53,484 bases of DNA from Acidimicrobiia bacterium (GTDB lineage Bacteria; Actinomycetota; Acidimicrobiia; Spongiisociales; Spongiisociaceae), in NCBI GenBank assembly GCA_021296345.1, contig JAGWAN010000006.1, positions 17,944 to 71,427 of the forward strand, written 5' to 3'. The position numbers and the translations under genes are program-made. Each line of letters begins with the position of its first letter. The first letter of the stretch is position 1. The notes beneath the pieces are model-generated. The model did not search any database and was not told the origin of the DNA. It saw only the letters and a program-made list of their open reading frames with translations. Positions 44,295 through 52,464 of the stretch are shown here, piece by piece.

Positions 44295-44700
44295 TAACCC
44301 TGATCCTTCATGCTTCCCGCCACACCGACGCACATTAGCCCTGATTATTCGCGTTCCCAGCACACCGATGCGCATCAGGCCACTTCAACCATATTGCTGC
44401 GGAGCGTCCACCCCTCACCTTGGCTGTGAATGCTACGCCCAGCTGAAGACGGGACTGTCCAATGGCCATAACCCCAGGTCAGGCGACCGAAGCGCCGTTC
44501 CTTCACCCTTATAACCCCCCACCCGTGAATGATCGGGGATAGGCACCTCAACCTCGCAAACTGATGCCAGCCCCTCGACCGGGCGGGCGAAGGCATCGCC
44601 AAGTCGGACGCAGCTATCGAAAATAGCTATAGCCCGAGGTAGAGAGCCCGAATCTCCCGCTCCACCGGACAAACCTCCGATCCATGAAGAATCGGGGTTA
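44295..44700 (+). mobile_element. MITE-like element, copy C (outer, split by copy B)
   Basis: The ends of a third copy flank copy B. The left end begins TAACCCTGATCCTTCATG at 44295 and continues as CCACACCGACGCACA, parallel to the start of copy B; the right end, inverted, reads TAACCCCGATTCTTCATG and finishes at 44700. Between copy B's end and 44700 the body is diverged but recognisable (GGGCGGGCGAAGGCATCGCC; ATAGCTATAGCCCGAGGTAG; CGATCCATGAAGAATCGGGG). Outer length minus copy B is about 200 bp, the same as copy A. The right end supplies the TAA stop of ccmB (minus strand 44698-44700). Confidence 0.7.
44336..44541 (+). mobile_element. MITE-like element, copy B (inserted in copy C)
   Basis: A 206-bp copy whose left end TAGCCCTGATTATTCGCG and inverted right end TATCCCCGATCATTCACG form an imperfect 18-bp terminal inverted repeat with TA at both tips. 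It aligns with copy A along the whole length, including the ATGCGCRTCAGRCCACTT block and the CCCCAGGTCAGGCGACC block. It interrupts copy C after GCACAT, so it moved after copy C had already arrived. There is no coding capacity for a transposase. Confidence 0.82.
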
Positions 44701-45375
44701 GCGGGTGGTCTCGTCCATGGGCCCCGCCAGCAGTACGCCGACGATGACGAGGGCGAGGTTCATGGCCACCAGCAGGAGCAACCAGGAAAGGCTACCCCGC
44801 TGGGAGAGGGCGGAATCCGTCCCGCGGGCAGTGGCCAGGAGGACCGGAACGGCCGGGGGTATCGCCAGCAACGGCCCGAGCGAAGTGCGCGCCCGCAGGC
44901 CGGTCACCAGCGTGGCAACCAGCGACCCCAGGAGCCCCAGCGCCATCACCCCTGCGATCGCCAGCAAGGCCAGCCACCCCCAACCCGGACTTCCCTCCGG
45001 CGCGTACAGGACGATCATCAGCGGGACGAGCACCAGGGTCACACCCAGCAGCAGGACGGCGCCCGCCAGGCTCCGCCCCAGGAAGCCGGCGGCGGGGTCG
45101 AGACCGCACAGGGTGAGCAGATCCCTGACCGGACCGGATTCGTTGCCGGACCGCAGGGTGACCGTCATACCGAACAGGATCACCACCAGCCAGAGCATGC
45201 CCGGGCCGATCCGGCGGAGCAGGGCGGTGTCGGCGCCGGTGGCGAGGGGCGCCAGGAGGAGGGCGAGGGCGGCGAACGGCGTTGCCATCCGCAGCGTCAC
45301 CCCACCCCGGACCTCGACCCGCAGGTCCTTGGCGAACACCCACCCCACCTGCTTCCAGAAGGCGCGGGGGGTCAT
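44698..45375 (-). CDS. ccmB: Haem exporter ABC permease CcmB
   Basis: A 225-residue protein with six hydrophobic spans of the CcmB type, starting PRAFWKQVGWVFAKDLRVEVR and containing PLMIVLYAPEGSPGWGWLAL and TGLRARTSLGPLLAIPPAVPVLL. With CcmA it forms the ABC module that releases haem-bound CcmE. The start overlaps the ccmA stop by four bases. The stop TAA is formed by the end of MITE copy C, so the original C-terminus may have been slightly different. Confidence 0.9.
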   Translation of the reverse strand: MTPRAFWKQVGWVFAKDLRVEVRGGVTLRMATPFAALALLLAPLATGADTALLRRIGPGMLWLVVILFGMTVTLRSGNESGPVRDLLTLCGLDPAAGFLGRSLAGAVLLLGVTLVLVPLMIVLYAPEGSPGWGWLALLAIAGVMALGLLGSLVATLVTGLRARTSLGPLLAIPPAVPVLLATARGTDSALSQRGSLSWLLLLVAMNLALVIVGVLLAGPMDETTR

Positions 45376-46025
45376 GCCGGCGCCTCGAGGACGGTTCCGG
45401 CGGCTACCGCCAGCCTGCGGGTGACCAGCGAGCCCGCCCGGTTCCGGTCGTGGGAGACCATCACCACCGCCCCGTCCCGGTCGGTCACCCGGGTGACAAG
45501 ATGGTTTACCAGCGGGCCCGCGGCTTCGTCCAGGCCGGCGTGAGGCTCGTCCAGGAGGAGCAGCCGGGGCGTCCACGTGAGGAGGCGGGCGAACTCCACC
45601 CTGCGTTGCATCCCCAGGGATGCATGCGCGGCCTTCAACCTCGCGACCCCCGCCAACCCTACGGCGCCGAGGGGATCGTCGTCCGCCGGACCGTGCCGCA
45701 GCCCGGCCGGCAGGTCCACGTTCTCTCTGAGCGTCAGATCGGGCCAGAGAGCGGGGGAGTGCCCGATCAGGGCGATCTGCCGCCGGACGGGCGCCAGTTC
45801 TTGGGGGCGGGCGCCGGTGTCCGTGCCCAGCACGGTGCCGCGGCCGGAGGTGGGCCGCAGCAACGTGGCAAGGAGGCGGAGGAGGGTTGTCTTGCCGGCC
45901 CCGTTGGGTCCGCTGATCCCCAGTATCTCGCCGGCTGCGATGGTCAGGTCAACGCCGCGCAGGATCACCGAACCCGAGGTGGCGAACCCAACATCGGCTA
46001 GTCGCACCAGCGCTTGATCGGCCAC
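45372..46025 (-). CDS. ccmA: Haem exporter ABC ATPase CcmA
   Basis: A 217-residue ABC ATPase: Walker A GPNGAGKTT, signature-like LGMQRRVEFARLL, Walker B LLLLDEPHAGLD, H-loop VSHDRN. The signature LGMQRR departs from the usual LSxGQ, as is common in CcmA. It is short, as in other CcmA proteins. GTG 46025 is chosen because ADQALVRLADVGF is the normal N-terminus; a start at 46103 adds 26 unconserved residues. First gene of the ccm operon; promoter not identified. Confidence 0.92.
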   Translation of the reverse strand: MADQALVRLADVGFATSGSVILRGVDLTIAAGEILGISGPNGAGKTTLLRLLATLLRPTSGRGTVLGTDTGARPQELAPVRRQIALIGHSPALWPDLTLRENVDLPAGLRHGPADDDPLGAVGLAGVARLKAAHASLGMQRRVEFARLLTWTPRLLLLDEPHAGLDEAAGPLVNHLVTRVTDRDGAVVMVSHDRNRAGSLVTRRLAVAAGTVLEAPA

Positions 46026-46160
46026 ACGCGGAGTGTAGAACGATGCGCCCGGATGCCCGGAAGCGCTTCCACCATTCCCCGGCATCCCCTGCCGCCGCGC
46101 CACCGACCAGCCCGATCAGTGGGTCTTTACGATTGGCGAGCCTGGCGACGGGTCTGCTTC

Positions 46161-47024
46161 CTATAGCGTATCAGTGTTCAGTACCGGTTGAGTGGCCTTG
46201 TCACCACACAGGACGACGAGCAGGTTACTCACCATGGCCGCCTTGCGTTCCTCGTCGAGATCGACGATCCCGCGTGTGGACAGTCCTTCGAGTGCCATCT
46301 CCACCATGCTTACCGCACCCTCCACGATCTGGCTGCGGGCGGCGATGATGGCCCCGGCCTGCTGGCGCTGGAGCATCGCCGACGCGATTTCCGGCGCGTA
46401 AGCCAGGTGGGTGATCCGGGCTTCGAGTACTTCCACGCCCGCCGTGCCGAGCCGGCCCTGGATCTCGGTCTTCAGCTGGTCTGCGATCTCCTCGGTGTCG
46501 CCCCGCAGCGAGATCTGGCCCTCCTCCTGCGTGTCGTAGGGGTAGCGGGTAGCCAGGTTGCGCACCGCCGACTCGCTCTGGACGTGGACGAAATTGACGT
46601 AGTCGTCCACCTCGAAGCTGGCTTCGGCGGTGTCGGCCACCTTCCACACCACCACCGCGGCCATCTCGATCGGGTTGCCGTCGGTGTCGTTGACCTTCGA
46701 ACGTTCCGTCTCGAAGTTGCGGACCCGGACCGAGATGCGTCGCTTCGAGTAAAGGGGGTTGGCGAACCGGAGTCCGGTGTCGCGGACCGTTCCCACGTAG
46801 CTCCCGAACAGCTGGAGGACGCGAGCCTCGTTGGGCGCCACCGTGAACAGGCCTCCCGACAGGATGAGAATGATCGGGATCAGCACCGATGTGACCAGGA
46901 TCAGCCACAGGGTCCCATCGATGATGCCTCTGATCAGCATGTACACGTCGAGGGCGAGCAGCAGCACCAGGATCACCAGCGCGAGCACACCCGACGGCGC
47001 CTTGCGGATCCGTTCCTTGATCAT
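46161..47024 (-). CDS. SPFH / band 7 family protein
   Basis: A 287-residue SPFH-domain protein with a cytosolic basic N-terminus, two hydrophobic spans (about residues 12-34 and 38-62), and the band-7 fold ([59 protein letters not shown]) ending in a helical region [27 protein letters not shown] proteins form membrane microdomain scaffolds. A slightly larger frame exists on the opposite strand but is only antisense. It follows hisIE by about 40 bases on the same strand and could be cotranscribed with the his genes. Confidence 0.9.
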   Translation of the reverse strand: MIKERIRKAPSGVLALVILVLLLALDVYMLIRGIIDGTLWLILVTSVLIPIILILSGGLFTVAPNEARVLQLFGSYVGTVRDTGLRFANPLYSKRRISVRVRNFETERSKVNDTDGNPIEMAAVVVWKVADTAEASFEVDDYVNFVHVQSESAVRNLATRYPYDTQEEGQISLRGDTEEIADQLKTEIQGRLGTAGVEVLEARITHLAYAPEIASAMLQRQQAGAIIAARSQIVEGAVSMVEMALEGLSTRGIVDLDEERKAAMVSNLLVVLCGDKATQPVLNTDTL

Positions 47025-47064
47025 GTGCTATTCCTTCGTTGGAGGCTCGGAGAATACCGGCCGC

Positions 47065-47754
47065 TCAGCGGTTACCAGTGGGTGCCGGGTCCACGTGCGT
47101 CACGGCGGTCTCTCGGTGTGTTCGGCGGCGGGAGGCCAACTCTGCCACCACTTCTCCGGCGGTGACACCCCGTTCGGCCAGCAGGACCAGCAGGTGGTAG
47201 ATGACGTCTCCCGCCTCCTCGGCCACCCGCCCGTGGTCGGCCCGGCCCGTGTTGTGAAGGAGAGCCGCCTCGGCCAGTTCCGAAGCCTCCTCGATCAGCT
47301 TGCGTCCGGTGGCGGATGGTCCTCCCTCGACCAACCGTAGGGTGTAGGAACCGGTTGTTGGGGCCGCGGTGATCCGGTCGGTGATGGTCTGCCACAGCTG
47401 TTCCAGGTCGGCGAACCCCTGGGGCGCGGGAGAATCCCCGCCGTCGAGGTTCTCGAAGCAGGTGCGGCTCCCGGTGTGGCAGGCCGGCCCCGCCGGCACC
47501 ACCTTCACCACCAGCGTGTCCCCGTCGCAGTCCACGCCGATCTCGACCAGCCGGAGGGTGTTGCCGCTGGTCTCGCCCTTCTTCCACAGCCGCCGGCGGG
47601 AGCGCGACCAGAAATGCACCTGGCCGCTGGACAGGGTGAGGCCCAGCGCCTCCCCGTCCATCCAAGCCATCATCAGCACCTCGGCGGTGCGGTGGTGCTG
47701 GACGATGGCCGGAATCAGCCCGCGGTCGTCCCAGGCGACGGACAGGTCAGACAT
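47065..47754 (-). CDS. hisI: Bifunctional phosphoribosyl-AMP cyclohydrolase / phosphoribosyl-ATP pyrophosphatase
   Basis: HisIE fusion of 229 residues. The N-terminal cyclohydrolase part has [27 protein letters not shown] and the metal cysteines DCDGDTL and [12 protein letters not shown]. The C-terminal pyrophosphatase part has the [11 protein letters not shown] and [13 protein letters not shown] helices with the acidic E-x-x-E motif. It performs steps two and three of histidine synthesis. In Actinobacteria hisI and hisE are often separate, so the fusion is a usable trait. It overlaps hisF by 8 bases. Confidence 0.93.
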   Translation of the reverse strand: MSDLSVAWDDRGLIPAIVQHHRTAEVLMMAWMDGEALGLTLSSGQVHFWSRSRRRLWKKGETSGNTLRLVEIGVDCDGDTLVVKVVPAGPACHTGSRTCFENLDGGDSPAPQGFADLEQLWQTITDRITAAPTTGSYTLRLVEGGPSATGRKLIEEASELAEAALLHNTGRADHGRVAEEAGDVIYHLLVLLAERGVTAGEVVAELASRRRTHRETAVTHVDPAPTGNR

Positions 47755-48508
47755 GGCGGACCGGTATCCCTGCTTCGCTCATCACCCGCTTGATGTCACC
47801 CAGCTCCACCTCCCGCCGGTGGAAGATGGAGGCGGCCAGCACCGCCGCCGCTCCGGCTTCCACCGCTTCGACGAAGTGCCTGGGGCGGCCGGCGCCTCCC
47901 GAGGCGATCACCGGTACGTCCACCGCGGCGGTGATCGTCCGGAGCAGCCCGGTGTCGAAGCCGACGTTGGTGCCGTCCCGATCCATGGAGGTCAGCAGGA
48001 TCTCACCGGCGCCGCGGCCGACTCCCTCTGCGGCCCATTCCACCGCATCACGTCCGGTGTCGTGGCGCCCGCCGGTCACGAAGACGTTCCACGACCCTCC
48101 GGGCATGGCCTTGGCGTCGATGGCGAGCACCACGCACTGGCTCCCGAACGCATCGGCACACCGGTCCAGGAGGTCCGGGTTGCGAACCGCGGCGGTGTTC
48201 AGCGATACCTTGTCCGCCCCGGCCCGCAGCACCCGGCGCATGTCGTTCACCTCCCGCACCCCTCCGCCCACGGTGAGCGGGACGAAGACGTTCTCGGCGG
48301 TGCGGTGGACGACGTCGAGGAAGGCGAAGCGACCCTCGGGGGACGCGGCGATGTCGAGGTAGACGATCTCGTCCATCCCCTCCCGGGCGTAACGGCCGGC
48401 CAGATCCACGGGGTCGCCCTCGTCGGTGAGGTTGACGAAGTTCACCCCCTTCACCACCCGTCCGTGCTTGACGTCCAGGCAGGCGATGATGCGTGTTCGC
48501 AGGCTCAT
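47747..48508 (-). CDS. hisF: Imidazole glycerol phosphate synthase subunit HisF
   Basis: The cyclase subunit (253 residues) of the HisHF complex: a (beta/alpha)8 barrel beginning [16 protein letters not shown] with catalytic Asp11, LTVGGGVRE, the catalytic Asp in AIDAKAMP, and [13 protein letters not shown]. It uses ammonia from HisH to make imidazole glycerol phosphate and AICAR. Start ATG 48508 overlaps the hisH stop by one base. HisF next to hisH directly, with no hisA between, is unusual for this order. Confidence 0.95.
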   Translation of the reverse strand: MSLRTRIIACLDVKHGRVVKGVNFVNLTDEGDPVDLAGRYAREGMDEIVYLDIAASPEGRFAFLDVVHRTAENVFVPLTVGGGVREVNDMRRVLRAGADKVSLNTAAVRNPDLLDRCADAFGSQCVVLAIDAKAMPGGSWNVFVTGGRHDTGRDAVEWAAEGVGRGAGEILLTSMDRDGTNVGFDTGLLRTITAAVDVPVIASGGAGRPRHFVEAVEAGAAAVLAASIFHRREVELGDIKRVMSEAGIPVRHV

Positions 48509-49164
48509 CAGGCGCCCCCGGAACCGCCGGCGAGACGGGACCACCCCTCAACCTCGGCCACGAAGTTGGCCAGGACCCGGAGGCCCTGCTCACCGCTCCG
48601 CTCCGGGTGGAACTGGACGCCGATCCGGTGCGCGCTGCGAACGGCGGCCGTGAACGGGTGGGGGTACTCGGAGTAGGCGATAGTGATGGCCGGGTCCTCG
48701 GGGAAGGGCGCGTAGCTGTGGACGAAGTAAAAGGTCGCACCCGGAGGAATCCCGTCGAACAGAGGGTCCCTTCGCCGGCCGTTTCCGGGGAAGGTCAGGT
48801 CGTTCCATCCGATGTGAGGGAGCAGCGGAGCGTCCTCGAGCTTCCGCACCCGCCCCCGGTCCAGACCCAGGCAGGCCTGGCCGTCCTCATCACTCACCTC
48901 GAAGAACAGCTGCAGGCCGATGCAGATGCCGAGGAGCGGTCCCCTCCACGACCTGAGCGGTTCCACGAGCCCCTCGTCTGTCAGCCGGCTCATGGTGGCG
49001 CCGGGCGCGCCGACGCCCGGCAGGACCACCGCATGGGCGCCGGACAGGTCCGCCGGACCGGTGGCGATGGCCACCCTGGCCCCGGCCCGCTCCAGGCCCT
49101 GGCTGATCGAGACCAGGTTGCCGGCGCCATGATCGATCACCGCCACAAGGGGCGGAGAGGTCAT
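48508..49164 (-). CDS. hisH: Imidazole glycerol phosphate synthase subunit HisH
   Basis: Glutamine amidotransferase subunit, 218 residues, with [10 protein letters not shown], the nucleophile in [11 protein letters not shown] (Cys in GICIGLQ), and the His-Glu pair in [10 protein letters not shown]. It starts [11 protein letters not shown], the normal N-terminus, at 49164, overlapping hisB by four bases. An upstream start to 49542 is antisense of hisB and was rejected. Confidence 0.95.
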   Translation of the reverse strand: MTSPPLVAVIDHGAGNLVSISQGLERAGARVAIATGPADLSGAHAVVLPGVGAPGATMSRLTDEGLVEPLRSWRGPLLGICIGLQLFFEVSDEDGQACLGLDRGRVRKLEDAPLLPHIGWNDLTFPGNGRRRDPLFDGIPPGATFYFVHSYAPFPEDPAITIAYSEYPHPFTAAVRSAHRIGVQFHPERSGEQGLRVLANFVAEVEGWSRLAGGSGGA

Positions 49165-49760
49165 GAGGCCTCCGGGGACGGCATTCCCTTGGTGGAGGGC
49201 ACGCCGCTGCGGCGGGCGTCGGGGGAGACGGCGGCCCGTAGAGCCCGAGCCAGAGCCTTGAAGGTGGCCTCGGCGACGTGGTGGTCGTTCCGTCCGGTGG
49301 CGGTCACGTGCATCGTGATCCTGGCCGATCGGGCGAATGCCTCCAGAGCGTGCGGGATGTTCTGGGCGGTCAGGTTGCCGATAGCCGGGTTGGCCAGTTC
49401 CAGGTCGGTGACCGAGTAGGGCCGGCCTCCCACGTCCACGGTGGCGTCCGCGATGGCCTCGTCCATCGGCACGCGGGCGTCGCCAAAACGGTGGATGGCG
49501 GTCCGGTCGCCCAGGGCGGCGCCGAGCGCCTCGCCCAAGCACAGGGCGGTGTCCTCCACCGTGTGGTGATCGTCCACTTCCACGTCGCCTTCCGTGGTGA
49601 CCGCCAGATCGAATAGGGCATGGTGGGCAAGCGAGGTGAGCAGGTGGTCGAAGAAACCGATCCCGGTCCGGACGGTGGCGTCTCCGCTCCCGTCAAGGTC
49701 GAGCATCACCGATACCCGGGTTTCCTTGGTGCTACGCCGGCAAGTGGCTTTGCGGCTCAT
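49161..49760 (-). CDS. hisB: Imidazoleglycerol-phosphate dehydratase
   Basis: HisB of 199 residues, monofunctional (no N-terminal phosphatase domain). The two metal-binding clusters are FFDHLLTSLAHH and VDDHHTVEDTAL in the first half and ARITMHVTATGRNDHHVAEATF in the second. It removes water from imidazole glycerol phosphate. The start ATG 49760 lies immediately after the hisD stop without overlap. No hisC lies between hisD and hisB, as is common elsewhere. Confidence 0.95.
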   Translation of the reverse strand: MSRKATCRRSTKETRVSVMLDLDGSGDATVRTGIGFFDHLLTSLAHHALFDLAVTTEGDVEVDDHHTVEDTALCLGEALGAALGDRTAIHRFGDARVPMDEAIADATVDVGGRPYSVTDLELANPAIGNLTAQNIPHALEAFARSARITMHVTATGRNDHHVAEATFKALARALRAAVSPDARRSGVPSTKGMPSPEAS

Positions 49761-51101
49761 TCAGGACTCCTCGCTGTCGGTAGTGGTGCGAACGGCCGGT
49801 TCGAATCGCATGGAGGCCGCCATCCGGTGGGCGTCCAGACCCTCGGCGGCGGCGAGTTCCTCGATGACCGGGCGGATGCCGGCCAGGCCTTCCCTGGTCA
49901 GCGTCTGGACCTGCCGCCACGATCCGAAGTCGTCCACCCCCAGCGGTCCGTGCGATCTTGCCAATCCTCCGGTCGGGAGCACGTGGTTGGCGCCGGTGGC
50001 GTAGTCGCCTGCGGACTCCGGTGACCACCGGCCTACGTAGACCGACCCGGCATTTACGACTCCGGCGGCGGTCTCCTCCGCGTCGGCTGTGAGCACCGAG
50101 ACGTGCTCGGCCGCGTACTCGTTGGCAAAATCCACCGCGTCGCTGATGGTATCGGCCATGAGGATCCATCCGTGGTCGGCCAGCGCAGCTCCGAGAATGT
50201 CCCGCCGGGGGAGTAGTGGTAGCAGGTCGGCGATCTCGGTCTCCACACCGGTTGCCAGCCCCGCGTCGGTGGTGACCAGGACGGCCGGCGAGTCGGGACC
50301 GTGTTCCGCTTGGCAGAGCAGGTCGATGGCAACGAGGCGAGCGTCGGCGGTGTGGTCGGCCATCACCAGGACCTCGCTCGGGCCGGCCGGCAGGTCGATG
50401 GCGCAGGCACCGAAGACCTCGAGCTTGGCGGCGGTCACCCAGGCGTTGCCCGGCCCCACGATCTTGTCCACAGAGGCGATGCTCTCGGTGCCGTAGGCAA
50501 GGGCGGCGATGGCCTGGGCGCCGCCCATGGCGTATATCTCGTCCACGCCCAGCAAACCTGCCGCCGCCAGGAGGGTGGGGTCGATCCGTCCGTTCGCGTC
50601 ACACGGGGTCGCCACCGCTATCTCGGCGACTCCGGCGACCTGGCCCGGGACCACCGTCATGAGCAGGCTGGACGGGTAGCCGGCCTTGCCCCCGGGCACG
50701 TACGCCCCTACCCGCCGGAGAGGGGTCCAGAGGCGGTCGATCCGCACGCCGGGTGCGGTCTCGTGCGAGTGGGCGGTGGGTTTCTGGGTTTCGTGGTGGC
50801 GCCTTACAGCGTCGATGGCCCGTTCGAGGGCCTCAAGCACGCCTGGCTCGGCATGGTCAAGGGCGGCGGAGATCTCGGCCGGCGTCACCCTAGGATCGGT
50901 CCGCCCGCCGCCGTATGAGGCGCCGGCTTCAGCCAGCCCCCGGTCGCCATCCTGGCGGATCATCCGGCAGATGGACGCGACGGCCCGGCGGACTCCGGAG
51001 TCTGGTACGGCCGTCCGGGCGAGAATTCGCCGCCGGGCGCGAGTGTCGAGGTCGGACAGCCGGCGAAACCTCATCAGGCGGGAGGAGCCTGGAGGGCTCA
51101 C
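49761..51101 (-). CDS. hisD: Histidinol dehydrogenase
   Basis: HisD oxidises histidinol to histidine in two NAD-dependent steps with Zn2+. The 446-residue protein has VGAYVPGGKAGYPS, KIVGPGNAWVTAAK, DLPAGPSEVLVMAD, the EHVSVLTADAEE segment, and near the end GANHVLPTGGLARSHGPLGVDDF, in normal order. The GTG start at 51101 overlaps the hisG stop by four bases; MRFRRLSDLD at 51074 is an alternative start. Length is standard. Confidence 0.95.
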   Translation of the reverse strand: MSPPGSSRLMRFRRLSDLDTRARRRILARTAVPDSGVRRAVASICRMIRQDGDRGLAEAGASYGGGRTDPRVTPAEISAALDHAEPGVLEALERAIDAVRRHHETQKPTAHSHETAPGVRIDRLWTPLRRVGAYVPGGKAGYPSSLLMTVVPGQVAGVAEIAVATPCDANGRIDPTLLAAAGLLGVDEIYAMGGAQAIAALAYGTESIASVDKIVGPGNAWVTAAKLEVFGACAIDLPAGPSEVLVMADHTADARLVAIDLLCQAEHGPDSPAVLVTTDAGLATGVETEIADLLPLLPRRDILGAALADHGWILMADTISDAVDFANEYAAEHVSVLTADAEETAAGVVNAGSVYVGRWSPESAGDYATGANHVLPTGGLARSHGPLGVDDFGSWRQVQTLTREGLAGIRPVIEELAAAEGLDAHRMAASMRFEPAVRTTTDSEES

Positions 51102-51994
51102 GGGATCAGCTGCCCGACCGGCAGGACCAGGATGTCCTGTCCCCCGGCCGACTTGAGCCGGGGGAGGAGGTTCCAGACCTCGTCACGCCCCACCACCGAG
51201 TGGATCGACACCATGCCGTCCTCTGCCAACGGGATGACGGTGGGCGCCTCGAGGCCCGGGATGAGGGCGGTGATCATCTCCGTCATCTCACGGGGCGCGT
51301 TGAGCAACAGGTAGCGCTTCTTCCTCCCGGCCAGCACCGATTCGATCGCCGTCACCACCCTCTCGATCTCGGGTTGGTGCTGATTGAGGTTCGGGTCGGG
51401 AGCCGTGATGGTGCCGATGAGCACCGCCTCGCTTGCCATGATGATCGCCACGGGCCGGAGCCCGTTGACGAGCATGGTGCTTCCCGTGGAGACCAGATCG
51501 GCCACGGCGCTCGCGAAACCCAGCTTGGGAGCGACCTCGACGGAGCCCCGGAGCCGCTTCACGAGTACCCGGCTCCCGAGCTTCGAGAAATATCTCCCGG
51601 TCAGGTTGGGGTGTGACGTGGCAACCACCATCCGGTGGCCGAAGTCTTCCGGTTCCCGGACCGGGGAATCGACCGGGACCGCCACGGTCAGGGCGCACCG
51701 GCCGTAGCCGAGCGGTAGCAGGGTGGCCACGTGTTCGGTACCGTTCCCCCGCCTCAATTCCTCGAGCAGGTCGAGCCCGGTCACACCCAGTTCGGCCACG
51801 CCGTTCTCGACCAGGTCCACCACGTCTTCGGCCCGCACGAAGAGGAGTTCGATGCCGGCGTTGCGTACCCTGACCGACAGCACCCGTTCGCTCTGCTCGA
51901 AGGACAGGCCCGCCTCTCTGAGCAGGGCGATGGTGGGTTCGCGGAGCCGGCCCTTGTTGGGTACGGCGATGCGGAGCGACCTACCGGGCATCAT
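51098..51994 (-). CDS. hisG: ATP phosphoribosyltransferase, long form
   Basis: HisG catalyses the first and feedback-regulated step of histidine synthesis from ATP and PRPP. The 298-residue long form contains RIAVPNKGRLREP, the AELGVTGLDLLEE segment, the PRPP loop around DLVSTGSTMLVNGL, and a C-terminal ACT-like regulatory domain (ALIPGLEAPTVIPL). The long form works alone without HisZ and is inhibited by histidine. It overlaps the upstream YerC-like gene by 14 bases; the his operon is likely transcribed from the site upstream of that gene. Confidence 0.95.
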   Translation of the reverse strand: MMPGRSLRIAVPNKGRLREPTIALLREAGLSFEQSERVLSVRVRNAGIELLFVRAEDVVDLVENGVAELGVTGLDLLEELRRGNGTEHVATLLPLGYGRCALTVAVPVDSPVREPEDFGHRMVVATSHPNLTGRYFSKLGSRVLVKRLRGSVEVAPKLGFASAVADLVSTGSTMLVNGLRPVAIIMASEAVLIGTITAPDPNLNQHQPEIERVVTAIESVLAGRKKRYLLLNAPREMTEMITALIPGLEAPTVIPLAEDGMVSIHSVVGRDEVWNLLPRLKSAGGQDILVLPVGQLIP

Positions 51995-52295
51995 GGCCGG
52001 ACCTGTCGAGCCGGTCGAGGGCGATTCGGTATCCCCCCGTCCCGAACCGGCGCCATTCGTTGACCCGACCCACGGTGGTGATGGACGCGCCGGTCTGCTC
52101 CGCTACCTGCCGGTAGGGGAGGCCGGACTCGAGCAGCGTGGCCACCTGCCACCGGCTTGACAGCCCCTCGATCTCGGTGCGGGTACAGAGGTCGCGCAGG
52201 AATAGGGCCATCTCATCAACCGTCTCGAGGCTGAGCAGGGCGCGGCACAGAGCGTCGAAGTCGGCGGTTCTCCATTTGCGATCGGGCATGTTCAT
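51981..52295 (-). CDS. YerC/YecD-type TrpR-related regulator heading the his operon
   Basis: A 104-residue protein of the TrpR-like superfamily known from Bacillus YerC/YecD. The helix-turn-helix reads EGLSSRWQVATLLESGLPYRQVAEQTGASITTVGRVNEWR, with the recognition helix around GASITTVGRV. N-terminal MNMPDRKW places the start at 52295 (or ATG 52289). It overlaps hisG by 14 bases, so it is the first gene of the operon. A pair of AT-rich palindromes lies 56-85 bases upstream. I infer autoregulation and control of histidine genes; the corepressor is unknown. Confidence 0.88.
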   Translation of the reverse strand: MNMPDRKWRTADFDALCRALLSLETVDEMALFLRDLCTRTEIEGLSSRWQVATLLESGLPYRQVAEQTGASITTVGRVNEWRRFGTGGYRIALDRLDRSGHDAR

Positions 52296-52350
52296 GGGGT
52301 TGCTGCTCCAGATACGACCGGCTCGTCGCAGGTCACGGGATCCCGGACCA

Positions 52351-52380
52351 TAGCACATTAATGTACTAGTGCGCTACTAC
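52351..52380. promoter_or_regulatory. Operator-like overlapping palindromes upstream of the YerC-his operon
   Basis: TAGCACATTAATGTACTA (52351-52368) is an 18-bp near-perfect palindrome. GTACTAGTGCGCTACTAC (52363-52380) is a second, weaker one that overlaps it by six bases. The GTACTAGT half resembles the ACTAGT core of the E. coli TrpR operator. The patch is strikingly AT-rich in this genome and lies just upstream of a TrpR-like gene. Confidence 0.6.
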
Positions 52381-52426
52381 GTTAGACGAGTGGTCCAAGG
52401 GAAGGCCCAAGGGGTTTTCTGGCATT

Positions 52427-52446
52427 GGCCCACTGACCACTGACCC
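52427..52446. repeat. Heptanucleotide repeat, GGCCCACT-GACCACT type
   Basis: GGCCCACTGACCACTGACCC is the same 7-base family as near pnp and rnpB, this time between the molybdoenzyme stop and the his promoter. It may mark gene ends genome-wide. Only two to three units are present. Confidence 0.6.
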
Positions 52447-52464
52447 GGGAGAGCTTCCAGGGCG

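Noticed and set aside
46188..47165. 325-codon + strand frame over the SPFH gene
   Set aside because: Antisense of the SPFH gene; very high His/Asp content and no family resemblance.
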